Origin: a virus
IMG/VR virus record: IMGVR_UViG_3300020205_001780
Span: 1 to 33,491 of that record
Direction: 5' to 3' (one strand)
Length of the DNA: 33,491 nt
How positions within the stretch are numbered: position 1 is the stretch's first letter; the number at the start of each line of letters is the position of its first letter. Below are positions 1-5,121 of the stretch, in pieces. The notes beneath the pieces were generated by a model. That model was not told where the DNA came from and ran no database searches. It was given only the letters and a program-made list of their open reading frames with translations. The position numbers and the translations under genes are program-made.

Positions 1-1
1 A

Positions 2-388
2 ACCTCACAATTCGAGGCGCTATTTAATGCTTTCGAAACTGCAAAGGGTAAGGGCGCTAAGCGTTTGACCCTACGATTCGAGGGTGTTAATGTTAAACCC
101 AACCGCGATCTTAGCGCCTTGTGGGTTACATCCCAAACCGAATTTGAGCAGGGCGATTATGGGATGCAACCAAAGTACCTTGGCAAAGTAACTAGAACCT
201 CGATTGATTCTAAATTCTCAGATACAGTTAGGGAGACCATTATGGGCGCCGCCAATGATCCTTTAACCGCTGCAATCCGTTACGGTAAGGTATCAGGATC
301 CTGCTCATGTTGCGGTAAAGAGTTAACAGTTAAAGAGTCAATTGATCGGGGCATTGGTCCTATCTGCGCCAGAAAGTTTGACTGGTAA
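2..388 (+). CDS. DUF6011-like zinc-finger protein, 5' end cut by window edge
   Basis: The frame is open from the left edge, so the true start lies outside the window; the TTG at 65 is only an internal possibility. The visible C-terminus carries the hallmark of DUF6011 proteins: a C-x-C-C-G-K-x-L-T cluster followed by an S-I-x-R-G-I-G-P-x-C segment at about nt 299-376. The cysteines probably bind one zinc ion. The family is common in phages and actinobacteria and has no established function; such zinc ribbons are often appended to DNA- or RNA-acting proteins. The region upstream of the zinc motif (FEGVNVKPN, then LWVTSQTEFEQGDYGM) is unrecognised. The gene is clearly richer in G+C than the structural genes (the line at 61-120 is 50% GC). 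A GC-rich hairpin follows the stop. I am confident the frame is real and fairly confident of the domain; the function is unknown. Confidence 0.8.
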   Translation, partial: TSQFEALFNAFETAKGKGAKRLTLRFEGVNVKPNRDLSALWVTSQTEFEQGDYGMQPKYLGKVTRTSIDSKFSDTVRETIMGAANDPLTAAIRYGKVSGSCSCCGKELTVKESIDRGIGPICARKFDW

Positions 389-396
389 GGTATATC

Positions 397-418
397 GGGG
401 GAGGCGCAATCCTCCCCC
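397..418 (+). terminator. GC-rich hairpin after the DUF6011 gene, possible terminator
   Basis: A perfect 8-bp stem is formed by GGGGGAGG (397-404) and CCTCCCCC (411-418) around a six-base loop (CGCAAT), starting nine bases after the stop codon. The position suggests transcription termination, but no U-tract follows, so it is not a canonical intrinsic terminator. It could instead stabilise the 3' end of the mRNA. Confidence 0.5.
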
Positions 419-518
419 CTAGGTATTCGTTCGTGGGCACAGTTGTTTATACTTAGTGCCCATACTTTCATTGATGAGGATACCTGATCGGTCCTATTCG
501 TTCGTATTTGCAGTCCTT

Positions 519-554
519 ATGGGTCGCCGGGGGGGCGCCCCTTAAGCCCATGGG
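519..554. repeat. Nested GC-rich palindromes
   Basis: GGGGCGCCCC (532-541) is a perfect 10-base palindrome. It is flanked by ATGGG (519-523) and CCCAT (547-551), which can pair around it. A second perfect palindrome, CCCATGGG, lies at 547-554. The block is a local G+C spike in an otherwise AT-rich phage and could form a cruciform or RNA hairpin. Confidence 0.6.
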
Positions 555-600
555 TCCCTCCCAATCTATAAACGACCCAGATCGACCTCTATATATCACT

Positions 601-659
601 CTCCACAAAAAAATTCCGCGACCCACAAAGATTCTCCAAGACCCACAAAGATTCCCCAA
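601..659. repeat. ~20-base tandem repeats (two good copies, one degenerate)
   Basis: Units at 620-639 and 640-659 each begin GACCCACAAAGATTC and differ at one base in 20. A degenerate preceding unit at about 601-619 (CTCCACAAAAAAATTCCGC) keeps the CCACAAA...ATTC core. Head-to-tail iterations directly upstream of a promoter-like element resemble binding-site arrays (iterons or operators). Confidence 0.65.
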
Positions 660-662
660 AAC

Positions 663-686
663 TTCAAAATACTATATAATTTTGAA
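663..686 (+). promoter_or_regulatory. TATAAT box inside an inverted repeat, candidate promoter/operator
   Basis: TTCAAAAT (663-670) and ATTTTGAA (679-686) are exact inverted repeats separated by eight bases. A perfect -10 consensus, TATAAT, lies at 675-680 within this structure. A -35 at the right distance (TTCCCC, 652-657, 17-base spacer) is poor. The element is 24 bases upstream of the start of the AbrB-like gene, so an autoregulatory operator is plausible but inferred. Confidence 0.4.
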
Positions 687-709
687 AAATGTAATACACA
701 ATACTTAAT

Positions 710-883
710 ATGAAAAAAAATCCCGGAGAAATTTTTGAGTCCGTACAGGTCGATCCAATTAGTGGAGATTATTATGTGATTATTCCAGAGAGTATTGCCA
801 ACGAACTCTCATGGTACGAAGATACTCAAATTAGTTTTAAAATCGAAGGAAATGACGTTATTCTCACAGAACACGAAGATTGA
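710..883 (+). CDS. AbrB/MazE-like swapped-hairpin small protein
   Basis: A 57-residue acidic protein beginning MKKNPGEIFE. The core V-Q-V-D-P-x-S-G-D-Y-Y-V-I-I-P-E-S-I, then a W-Y segment and I-S-F-K-I-E-G-N-D-V-I-L-T-E, follows the beta-hairpin / 'IPe.i...l.w..gd.v.....g..i.l' pattern of SpoVT-AbrB/MazE DNA-binding domains, here with an E-D-T-Q in place of the usual 'GD'. The family binds DNA as dimers and acts as transition-state regulators or antitoxins. No toxin-like partner gene is adjacent, so a regulator or an orphan fold is more likely than a toxin-antitoxin pair. A TATAAT box within an inverted repeat lies upstream. The -35 box of the next promoter overlaps its stop codon. The call rests on pattern similarity only. 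Confidence 0.6.
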   Translation: MKKNPGEIFESVQVDPISGDYYVIIPESIANELSWYEDTQISFKIEGNDVILTEHED

Positions 884-908
884 CAACGTATAGATAATGA
901 TGTATGAT
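880..908 (+). promoter_or_regulatory. Strong sigma70-type promoter (TTGACA-17-TATGAT)
   Basis: A perfect -35 consensus TTGACA (880-885) is separated by exactly 17 bases from TATGAT (903-908), which matches five of six bases of the -10 consensus. Transcription would start near 914-916, about 15 bases before the ATG at 931. T4-like cyanophages use host sigma70-type promoters for early genes, so the glycosyltransferase operon is probably early. Confidence 0.8.
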
Positions 909-930
909 ACTTAAGTAATCACTTGAAATT

Positions 931-1689
931 ATGGCAAAAGGATTTACAGTAAAAGCAAAGGCGCCCGAAACGTCTACAACAGTACCCGAATGGGACTACG
1001 AAAAAGCAAAAGAAATAATAAGGGGCAAATCCATTGTGTTTTGCCTTCCAGGTAGGGGAGTTTCTTACACCTACTTGAAGAGTTTTGTACAACTCTGCTT
1101 CGACCTCGTGCAATCGGGAGCAAGCATTCAAATCTCGCAAGACTATTCATCAATGGTAAACTTTGCAAGATGCAAATGTTTAGGGGCGAATGTACTGCGA
1201 GGACCTGACCAGATTCCCTGGGACGGAAAACTGAATTATGATTGGCAACTTTGGATTGACTCGGATATTGTTTTTAATTCTGAAAAATTTTTCCAACTAG
1301 TTCTGATGGAAAAAGATATCGCCGCCGGTTGGTATGCAACTGAAGATGGTGTAACTACATCAGTCGCTCATTGGCTCGAAGAAGATGATTTCCGCAACAA
1401 TGGTGGCGTTATGAATCACGAAACCGTTGAGAGTATCTCAAAGCGCCGCAGACCATTTACAGTTGATTATACTGGATTTGGGTGGGTACTGATTAAGAAT
1501 GGGGTATTTGAACACGCAGAAATGAAGTATCCTTGGTTCGCGCCCAAGATGCAAGTCTTTGATTCTGGCGATGTGCAGGATATGTGTGGGGAAGATGTAT
1601 CATTCTGCCTCGATGCTATCGCAGCAGGTTATGAAATTTGGTGCGATCCTCGTATTCGCGTCGGTCACGAGAAGACAAGGGTGATCTGA
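931..1689 (+). CDS. GT-A fold glycosyltransferase-like protein
   Basis: The 252-residue protein has the layout of a GT-A nucleotide-sugar transferase: an N-terminal I-V-F-C-L-P-G-R-G strand-loop (about residues 35-43), an S-M-V-N-F-A-R helix (74-80), and a D-S-D motif at 110-112 (W-I-D-S-D-I) expected to hold the metal and sugar nucleotide. Near the C-terminus, G-E-D-V-S-F-C and a final V-G-H-E-K are typical of the catalytic acidic pair and metal-binding histidine in family 2-like enzymes. It has no signal peptide or membrane segment, so it should act in the cytoplasm. Its acceptor (phage DNA, a virion protein or host polysaccharide) cannot be told. A consensus sigma70 promoter precedes it and G+C is high (52% in the line at 1321-1380), unlike the structural genes, consistent with separate acquisition. 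Confidence 0.75.
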   Translation: MAKGFTVKAKAPETSTTVPEWDYEKAKEIIRGKSIVFCLPGRGVSYTYLKSFVQLCFDLVQSGASIQISQDYSSMVNFARCKCLGANVLRGPDQIPWDGKLNYDWQLWIDSDIVFNSEKFFQLVLMEKDIAAGWYATEDGVTTSVAHWLEEDDFRNNGGVMNHETVESISKRRRPFTVDYTGFGWVLIKNGVFEHAEMKYPWFAPKMQVFDSGDVQDMCGEDVSFCLDAIAAGYEIWCDPRIRVGHEKTRVI

Positions 1690-1694
1690 TACAA

Positions 1695-1874
1695 ATGGCA
1701 GACGCATACAATATTCTTTGTAAAGGGAGAAGAATTTATTCACATCTCACAGAAGAAGAATACTTTGATGTGATGGAGGATCTGTCGTTAGAATTCTATC
1801 AGACAGGTTCTCCAGATCCACAAGATCTTGAAACTGAAATTTTGACTACTATTATGGAGAAAACTAATGTCTAA
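1695..1874 (+). CDS. Small acidic conserved-type phage protein, unknown function
   Basis: A 59-residue protein starting MADAYNILCKGRRIY. The ATG at 1695 is preferred over an in-frame ATG at 1638 because that would overlap the glycosyltransferase by about 50 bases; the chosen start lies five bases after its stop. The pattern 'Y-x-I-L-C-x-G-R-x-I-Y-x-x-L-T-E-E-E-Y-F-D-x-M-E-D-L' resembles small proteins seen repeatedly in T4-like cyanophages; no function is established. The C-terminal part is acidic and probably helical. Its last eight bases overlap the next ORF, and a GGAG in its final codons serves as the ribosome binding site for that gene, indicating translational coupling. Confidence 0.75.
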   Translation: MADAYNILCKGRRIYSHLTEEEYFDVMEDLSLEFYQTGSPDPQDLETEILTTIMEKTNV

Positions 1875-2010
1875 GCGTTCATCACTGAATGGTAAAGTTG
1901 TTGTTGAGTCAAAACCTAAGAAGTCTCGTCAAGGGGCTGGTGCTCATACCAAGTACTCCGCTTCTTCTCGTAACTCAGCTCGTAAAAGATACAGAGGACA
2001 AGGCAGATAA
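1867..2010 (+). CDS. 47-residue highly basic protein
   Basis: The ORF encodes MSKRSSLNGKVVVESKPKKS followed by an S/R/K/G-rich tail ending R-K-R-Y-R-G-Q-G-R. GGAG at 1856-1859 lies seven bases before the ATG, the best Shine-Dalgarno in this cluster. It overlaps the preceding gene by eight bases in another frame and the following gene by one base (TAATG). It is rich in Lys, Arg and Ser and has few hydrophobic residues after residue 14, so it is probably disordered and able to bind nucleic acid or an acidic protein. I recall similar short basic ORFs in marine T4-like phages but no assigned role. Confidence 0.7.
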   Translation: MSKRSSLNGKVVVESKPKKSRQGAGAHTKYSASSRNSARKRYRGQGR

Positions 2011-2129
2011 TGGCACCTAAAAAACCAAAGAAAAATCCAACATTTGGTAATGGTGATAAAAGAAAAGCAACTGGTCAATGTAGAACTAATGCTCAAAAGA
2101 AAGCATCAAACGCCAGAAAGAAAAAATAA
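2010..2129 (+). CDS. 39-residue lysine-rich protein
   Basis: The ORF starts MAPKKPKKNPTFGNGDKRKA and ends K-A-S-N-A-R-K-K-K; 14 of 39 residues are Lys or Arg. The start codon shares its A with the stop of the preceding basic ORF, a coupling arrangement used throughout this window. An AGAGGA sequence about ten bases upstream can act as ribosome binding site. No fold is recognisable; the composition suggests a disordered nucleic-acid-binding peptide. It is the last gene before an intrinsic terminator, which supports it being translated as part of the glycosyltransferase operon. Its size makes the call less certain than its neighbours. Confidence 0.6.
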   Translation: MAPKKPKKNPTFGNGDKRKATGQCRTNAQKKASNARKKK

Positions 2130-2131
2130 TC

Positions 2132-2158
2132 AAAGTGGGTCATGTACCCGCTTTTTTT
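2132..2158 (+). terminator. Rho-independent terminator
   Basis: AAAGTGGGT (2132-2140) pairs with ACCCGCTTT (2146-2154) with one G-U wobble, giving a nine-pair stem with a five-base loop. The U-run continues to 2158. It begins three bases after the stop of the lysine-rich ORF, so it ends the operon that starts at the promoter at 880. Confidence 0.85.
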
Positions 2159-2162
2159 ATGA

Positions 2163-2170
2163 AATAAATA
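2163..2170 (+). promoter_or_regulatory. Candidate late-type promoter before speD
   Basis: AATAAATA matches the T4 late octamer TATAAATA at seven of eight positions. It lies just after the terminator and 41 bases before the speD start. In AT-rich sequence a seven-of-eight match can arise by chance, so this is weaker than the sites at 17060 and 26364. Confidence 0.35.
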
Positions 2171-2210
2171 TTGTTTTACTAAACTTATTACAGAATTGGA
2201 AAAGTTTTCA

Positions 2211-2537
2211 ATGGGCAAACACCTATTATTAGAGGTGTATAATGTTAAATACGACCTTATTAATAATGGAATTGCTCTTGAAGAGGTAATGGTTAAAGGT
2301 ATCGAGCGGGCGGGAATGACCATCCTGAACGTCTTCCAACACTATTTTATACCACAAGGATGTACAATCGTAATTGCGCTCTCTGAGAGTCATGTATCAT
2401 GCCATACATGGCCAGAAGAAGGTTGTCTAGCAATAGATGTTTATACATGTGGTGAAGGAAATCCAAAATTAATTGCACTAGAGTTGTTAAAATATTTAAA
2501 TTCCGATAATTATTCTTTGCGAGAAGTAAATCGTTAA
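2211..2537 (+). CDS. speD: S-adenosylmethionine decarboxylase proenzyme (auxiliary metabolic gene)
   Basis: The 108-residue protein decarboxylates S-adenosylmethionine, giving the aminopropyl donor for spermidine synthesis. It is made as a proenzyme that cleaves itself to form a pyruvoyl cofactor. The L-S-E-S-H-V-S-C-H-T-W-P-E motif is intact: numbering from the ATG at 2211, Ser60 (pyruvoyl precursor, cut after Glu59), His65 and Cys80 (in Y-T-C-G) correspond to Ser63, His68 and Cys83 of the Thermotoga enzyme. Length fits the short bacterial class. The ATG at 2211 (MGKHLLLEVYNV) is chosen over a TTG at 2196 because the family starts right before this strand. speD is a known auxiliary gene of T4-like cyanophages. 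No speE is visible, so the product would feed host enzymes. Confidence 0.95.
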   Translation: MGKHLLLEVYNVKYDLINNGIALEEVMVKGIERAGMTILNVFQHYFIPQGCTIVIALSESHVSCHTWPEEGCLAIDVYTCGEGNPKLIALELLKYLNSDNYSLREVNR

Positions 2538-2576
2538 ATAGTCATAGGGGAGATAGCAACCTCCTTCCAAAAAAAG

Positions 2577-2600
2577 TTCTGTTTTTACTAAAAAACAGGA
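2577..2600 (+). promoter_or_regulatory. Hairpin containing the ribosome binding site of the next gene
   Basis: TTCTGTTTTT (2577-2586) pairs with AAAAACAGGA (2591-2600) around an ACTA loop, with one U-G wobble. The Shine-Dalgarno AGGAG (2597-2601) of the gene starting at 2607 lies in the 3' arm, so the folded RNA would hide it. It could be a translational switch. Termination is less likely because the U-run lies in the 5' arm. Confidence 0.5.
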
Positions 2601-2606
2601 GCTAAA

Positions 2607-2789
2607 ATGTTATTTGAATCCGGAGATTCTCAAAAAAGAATAATTCAAGAAGTCATGCACGATTATGCACCAAAGCATAATCTCAAAAAACAAACCGAAT
2701 TGCATGAAAAAATTCGCAATGATGAAGACTATGATGATTGGGACTATGGAACTGAACCAAACTATGGTTCTTCATGGAAATCGACATAA
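2607..2789 (+). CDS. Small acidic hypothetical protein
   Basis: A 60-residue protein beginning MLFESGDSQKRIIQEVMHDY. It is strongly charged, with an acidic aromatic stretch (N-D-E-D-Y-D-D-W-D-Y-G) in the second half and no cysteines. AGGAG at 2597-2601 sits six bases before the ATG, a good ribosome binding site that is however inside a hairpin. The gene lies between speD and gp25 and its stop codon overlaps a late-promoter octamer. I do not recognise a family with a known role; the composition suggests a small, partly disordered protein that contacts a basic partner. Confidence 0.7.
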   Translation: MLFESGDSQKRIIQEVMHDYAPKHNLKKQTELHEKIRNDEDYDDWDYGTEPNYGSSWKST

Positions 2790-2792
2790 ATA
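2786..2792 (+). promoter_or_regulatory. Late promoter ATAAATA for the baseplate operon
   Basis: CATAAATA (2785-2792) matches seven of eight bases of the T4 late octamer and lies 23 bases before the gp25 start, the spacing expected if transcription starts about a dozen bases downstream. It overlaps the TAA stop of the preceding gene. T4 late promoters are read by a phage sigma (gp55) with sliding-clamp help; cyanophages carry homologues. Confidence 0.65.
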
Positions 2793-2815
2793 AAATATAG
2801 AAATTTGATTCCCGA

Positions 2816-3217
2816 ATGGCAGTACAAAGGATATCTAGATCATTTAAAGATATTAGTTTATCCTTTGAACCCCATCCGGTGACAAAGGATCTACCTATAC
2901 TTAAAAATGAACGTGCAATTTCTAGATCAATTCGAAATCTGGTAGAAACAATTCCAACTGAAAGATTCTTCAATTCTTTACTTGGATCTGATGTTCGTCG
3001 TAGTTTATTTGAATTCTGTGACTATGGTACTGCATCTATAGTGCAGAATCAGATTGAAACTACAATTGAAAACTATGAACCAAGAGTGAATAACGTTCAG
3101 GTAGATGTAAATCCCAGACCTGATGATAATACATTTGAAGTTACTGTCATATTTGATATTATTGGGCAAGAAGTTCCAACACAGCAATTTACATTCCTAT
3201 TAGAGGCAACCAGATAA
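2816..3217 (+). CDS. gp25: Baseplate wedge protein gp25
   Basis: The 133-residue protein equals T4 gp25 in length (132) and has the GPW_gp25 fold pattern: an N-terminal D-I-S-L-S-F segment, an R-A-I-S-R-S-I-R-N-L helix, the F-E-F/Y-G-T-A-S block, and the diagnostic I-E-N-Y-E-P-R at residues 84-90 followed by V-x-V-x-V. gp25 sits at the centre of each baseplate wedge with gp6 and gp53, next to the tube-sheath interface, and helps start sheath assembly. The late octamer at 2786 drives it and no clear Shine-Dalgarno precedes the ATG. The next gene starts one base after its stop. Placing gp25 directly before gp6 is the cyanophage order, not the T4 order. Confidence 0.93.
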   Translation: MAVQRISRSFKDISLSFEPHPVTKDLPILKNERAISRSIRNLVETIPTERFFNSLLGSDVRRSLFEFCDYGTASIVQNQIETTIENYEPRVNNVQVDVNPRPDDNTFEVTVIFDIIGQEVPTQQFTFLLEATR

Positions 3218-3218
3218 A

Positions 3219-5120
3219 ATGCCTTTTACTAAATTTACAAATCTAGATTTTGATCAGATAAAGACATCCATCAAAGATTATCTTCGTGCTAACTCCACAT
3301 TCACGGATTTTGACTTTGAGGGTTCTAATTTTTCTGTCTTATTAGATACGTTAGCATATAATACATATATCACTGCATTTAACTCGAACATGATTGTGAA
3401 TGAATCCTTTTTGGATTCTGCAACATTGAGAGAAAATGTAGTCTCACTTGCAAGAAATATTGGTTATGTACCACGCTCTAGAACTTGCTCTAAGGCAGTT
3501 GTATCATTCAGTGGTTCAACTGATTCAACAACACCAACAATTACGTTGAAGGCGGGTTTAGTATGTGTTGGAAGCGCAGATAATACCTCATATACTTTTT
3601 CAGTACCAGAAAATATCACTCGTCCAGTAGTAAATAGTGCAGTAGGTTTTACTAGTATTACAGTCTATCAAGGAACATTTTTAACAAAGCAATTTGTTGT
3701 TGATGGATCTCTGGACCAAAGATTTGTTTTGGATAATCCAAATATTGATACTTCAACAATTTCAGTTTATGTTAAAGGTATTAATGATAGTGGACTTGGT
3801 TCAGAGTATTCATTAGTTGAAAATATTTTAAATATTGATTCAACTTCTGAAATTTATCTAATACAAGAAGTTCAGGATGAAAAGTATGAACTTTTATTTG
3901 GTGATGGGAGATTTGGTAAAAAACTAGAAAATAATGCAGTTATAACAGTCAATTATATTGTAACTAATGGTGAAGCGGGAAATGGATGTACAAACTTTTC
4001 TTTCCAAGGAAATTTAAGATCATCTGTAGATCAACCAATATCATTGGGAACAGTATCTGTCACTACAAATCAATCTTCTCAGAATGGTGCAGAAATTGAA
4101 GACCTTAATTCAATTAAATATTTTGCACCAAGAATCTACTCTGCCCAGTACAGAGCAGTAACTGCAAGAGATTATGAAGTAATTATCAAAAAAATATATG
4201 CAGATACAGAATCTGTTGCAATTATTGGTGGCGAGGAATTGGATCCACCAGAATATGGTAACGTTATTATAAGTATTAAACCGAAGAATGGTACATATGT
4301 ATCAGATTTCAATAAAGAATTGATTAAAAATAAACTAAAGCAATACAGTATTTCCGGAATTAATCAAAAAATAATTGATCTTAAGATATTATATGTTGAA
4401 ATTGATTCTTCAATTTATTATAATTCATCTCAAGTATCTTCCGTAGATTCTTTAAAAACTAAAGTATCAAATTCTTTAGAAAAATATTCAAATTCATTGG
4501 ATTTTAATAAATTTGGTGGGAGATTCAAGTATAGTAAGGTTCTTCAAATAATTGATAATACTGATAGTGCAATAACATCAAATATTACTAAGGTGAGAAT
4601 GAGGAGAGATCTTAAGTCCCTAACAAATCAATTCGCACAATATGAATTATGTTTTGGTAATAAATTCCATTTTAATATGGAAGGTTATAACATAAAATCT
4701 ACTGGGTTCAAAATTGCAGATGAACCTGATACAGTGTATTTAACTGATACCCCAAATGTTGGTACAGGAACATCAAGTACTAATGGAATAGTATCAATTG
4801 TTAAACCAACTGCACAGGGTAAAGTTCAAGTTATTGTAAAATCTGCAGGTAGTGTAGATTATGTGAAAGGTGAAATCAGATTAGGAACAGTTAATATCAT
4901 TTCAACATCATTACCAAATGATATTATTGAAATACAAGCATTCCCAGAATCAAATGACGTTATTGGTTTGAATGATTTATACTTGGTTTTCAATACTCCA
5001 AAAAGTTCAATAAATATGATCAGAGACGTAGTTGCTTCTGGTGATGAGATATCTGGAACAGTATTTTCTAGAGATTTCTATACATCAAGTTATCCAAACA
5101 GTAATCTAATAAGAGTGTGA
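3219..5120 (+). CDS. gp6: Baseplate wedge protein gp6 (baseplate J-like)
   Basis: The 633-residue protein is close to T4 gp6 (660). The N-terminus (F-T-N-L-D-F-D-Q-I-K, then S-V-L-L-D-T-L-A-Y-N-T-Y) and N-E-S-F-L-D-S-A-T-L-R with G-Y-V-P-R-S match the conserved start of the family. Around residues 225-255 L-F-G-D-G-R-F-G-K and V-N-Y-I-V-T-N-G-E-A-G-N give the baseplate-J signature. The block at about 302-355 (Y-R-A-V-T-A-R-D-Y-E, G-G-E-E-L-D-P-P-E-Y-G-N-V) is equally typical. gp6 dimers link neighbouring wedges and form the ring that keeps the baseplate together when it switches to the star form. It lies one base after gp25 and one base before the gp7-position gene, so the three are cotranscribed and coupled. 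Confidence 0.93.
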   Translation: MPFTKFTNLDFDQIKTSIKDYLRANSTFTDFDFEGSNFSVLLDTLAYNTYITAFNSNMIVNESFLDSATLRENVVSLARNIGYVPRSRTCSKAVVSFSGSTDSTTPTITLKAGLVCVGSADNTSYTFSVPENITRPVVNSAVGFTSITVYQGTFLTKQFVVDGSLDQRFVLDNPNIDTSTISVYVKGINDSGLGSEYSLVENILNIDSTSEIYLIQEVQDEKYELLFGDGRFGKKLENNAVITVNYIVTNGEAGNGCTNFSFQGNLRSSVDQPISLGTVSVTTNQSSQNGAEIEDLNSIKYFAPRIYSAQYRAVTARDYEVIIKKIYADTESVAIIGGEELDPPEYGNVIISIKPKNGTYVSDFNKELIKNKLKQYSISGINQKIIDLKILYVEIDSSIYYNSSQVSSVDSLKTKVSNSLEKYSNSLDFNKFGGRFKYSKVLQIIDNTDSAITSNITKVRMRRDLKSLTNQFAQYELCFGNKFHFNMEGYNIKSTGFKIADEPDTVYLTDTPNVGTGTSSTNGIVSIVKPTAQGKVQVIVKSAGSVDYVKGEIRLGTVNIISTSLPNDIIEIQAFPESNDVIGLNDLYLVFNTPKSSINMIRDVVASGDEISGTVFSRDFYTSSYPNSNLIRV

Positions 5121-5121
5121 T

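Larger units (their letters stand above)
389..709. other. Structured 320-base intergenic region without a convincing gene
   Basis: No convincing gene is present. The stretch holds the hairpin at 397-418; an 11-base direct repeat (TATTCGTTCGT at 424-434 and 495-505); a GC-rich palindromic block at 519-554; ~20-base tandem repeats at 601-659; and an AT-rich inverted repeat around a TATAAT box at 663-686. A 66-codon frame at 508-708 runs straight through the palindromes and repeats, has no recognisable protein signature and is not called. The density of repeats and inverted repeats points to a regulatory or replication-related region; which one cannot be decided from sequence alone. Confidence 0.55.

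Noticed and set aside
508-708. 66-codon + strand frame in the intergenic region
   Set aside because: It runs through the GC palindromes and 20-base repeats, its product shows no protein-like pattern, and it ends just before the real 710 ORF with no ribosome binding site of note.
280-1168. Several - strand frames of 60-75 codons opposite the DUF6011 and glycosyltransferase genes
   Set aside because: They are antisense to well-supported genes, have low-complexity or Cys/Phe-rich products, and no promoter or ribosome binding site was seen on that strand.
1638-1694. Upstream ATG for the 59-residue ORF
   Set aside because: It would add 19 basic residues overlapping the glycosyltransferase C-terminus; the ATG at 1695 fits the conserved start and operon spacing.
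2196-2210. TTG start five codons upstream for speD
   Set aside because: The extra residues do not belong to the family, and the ATG at 2211 gives the standard N-terminus.
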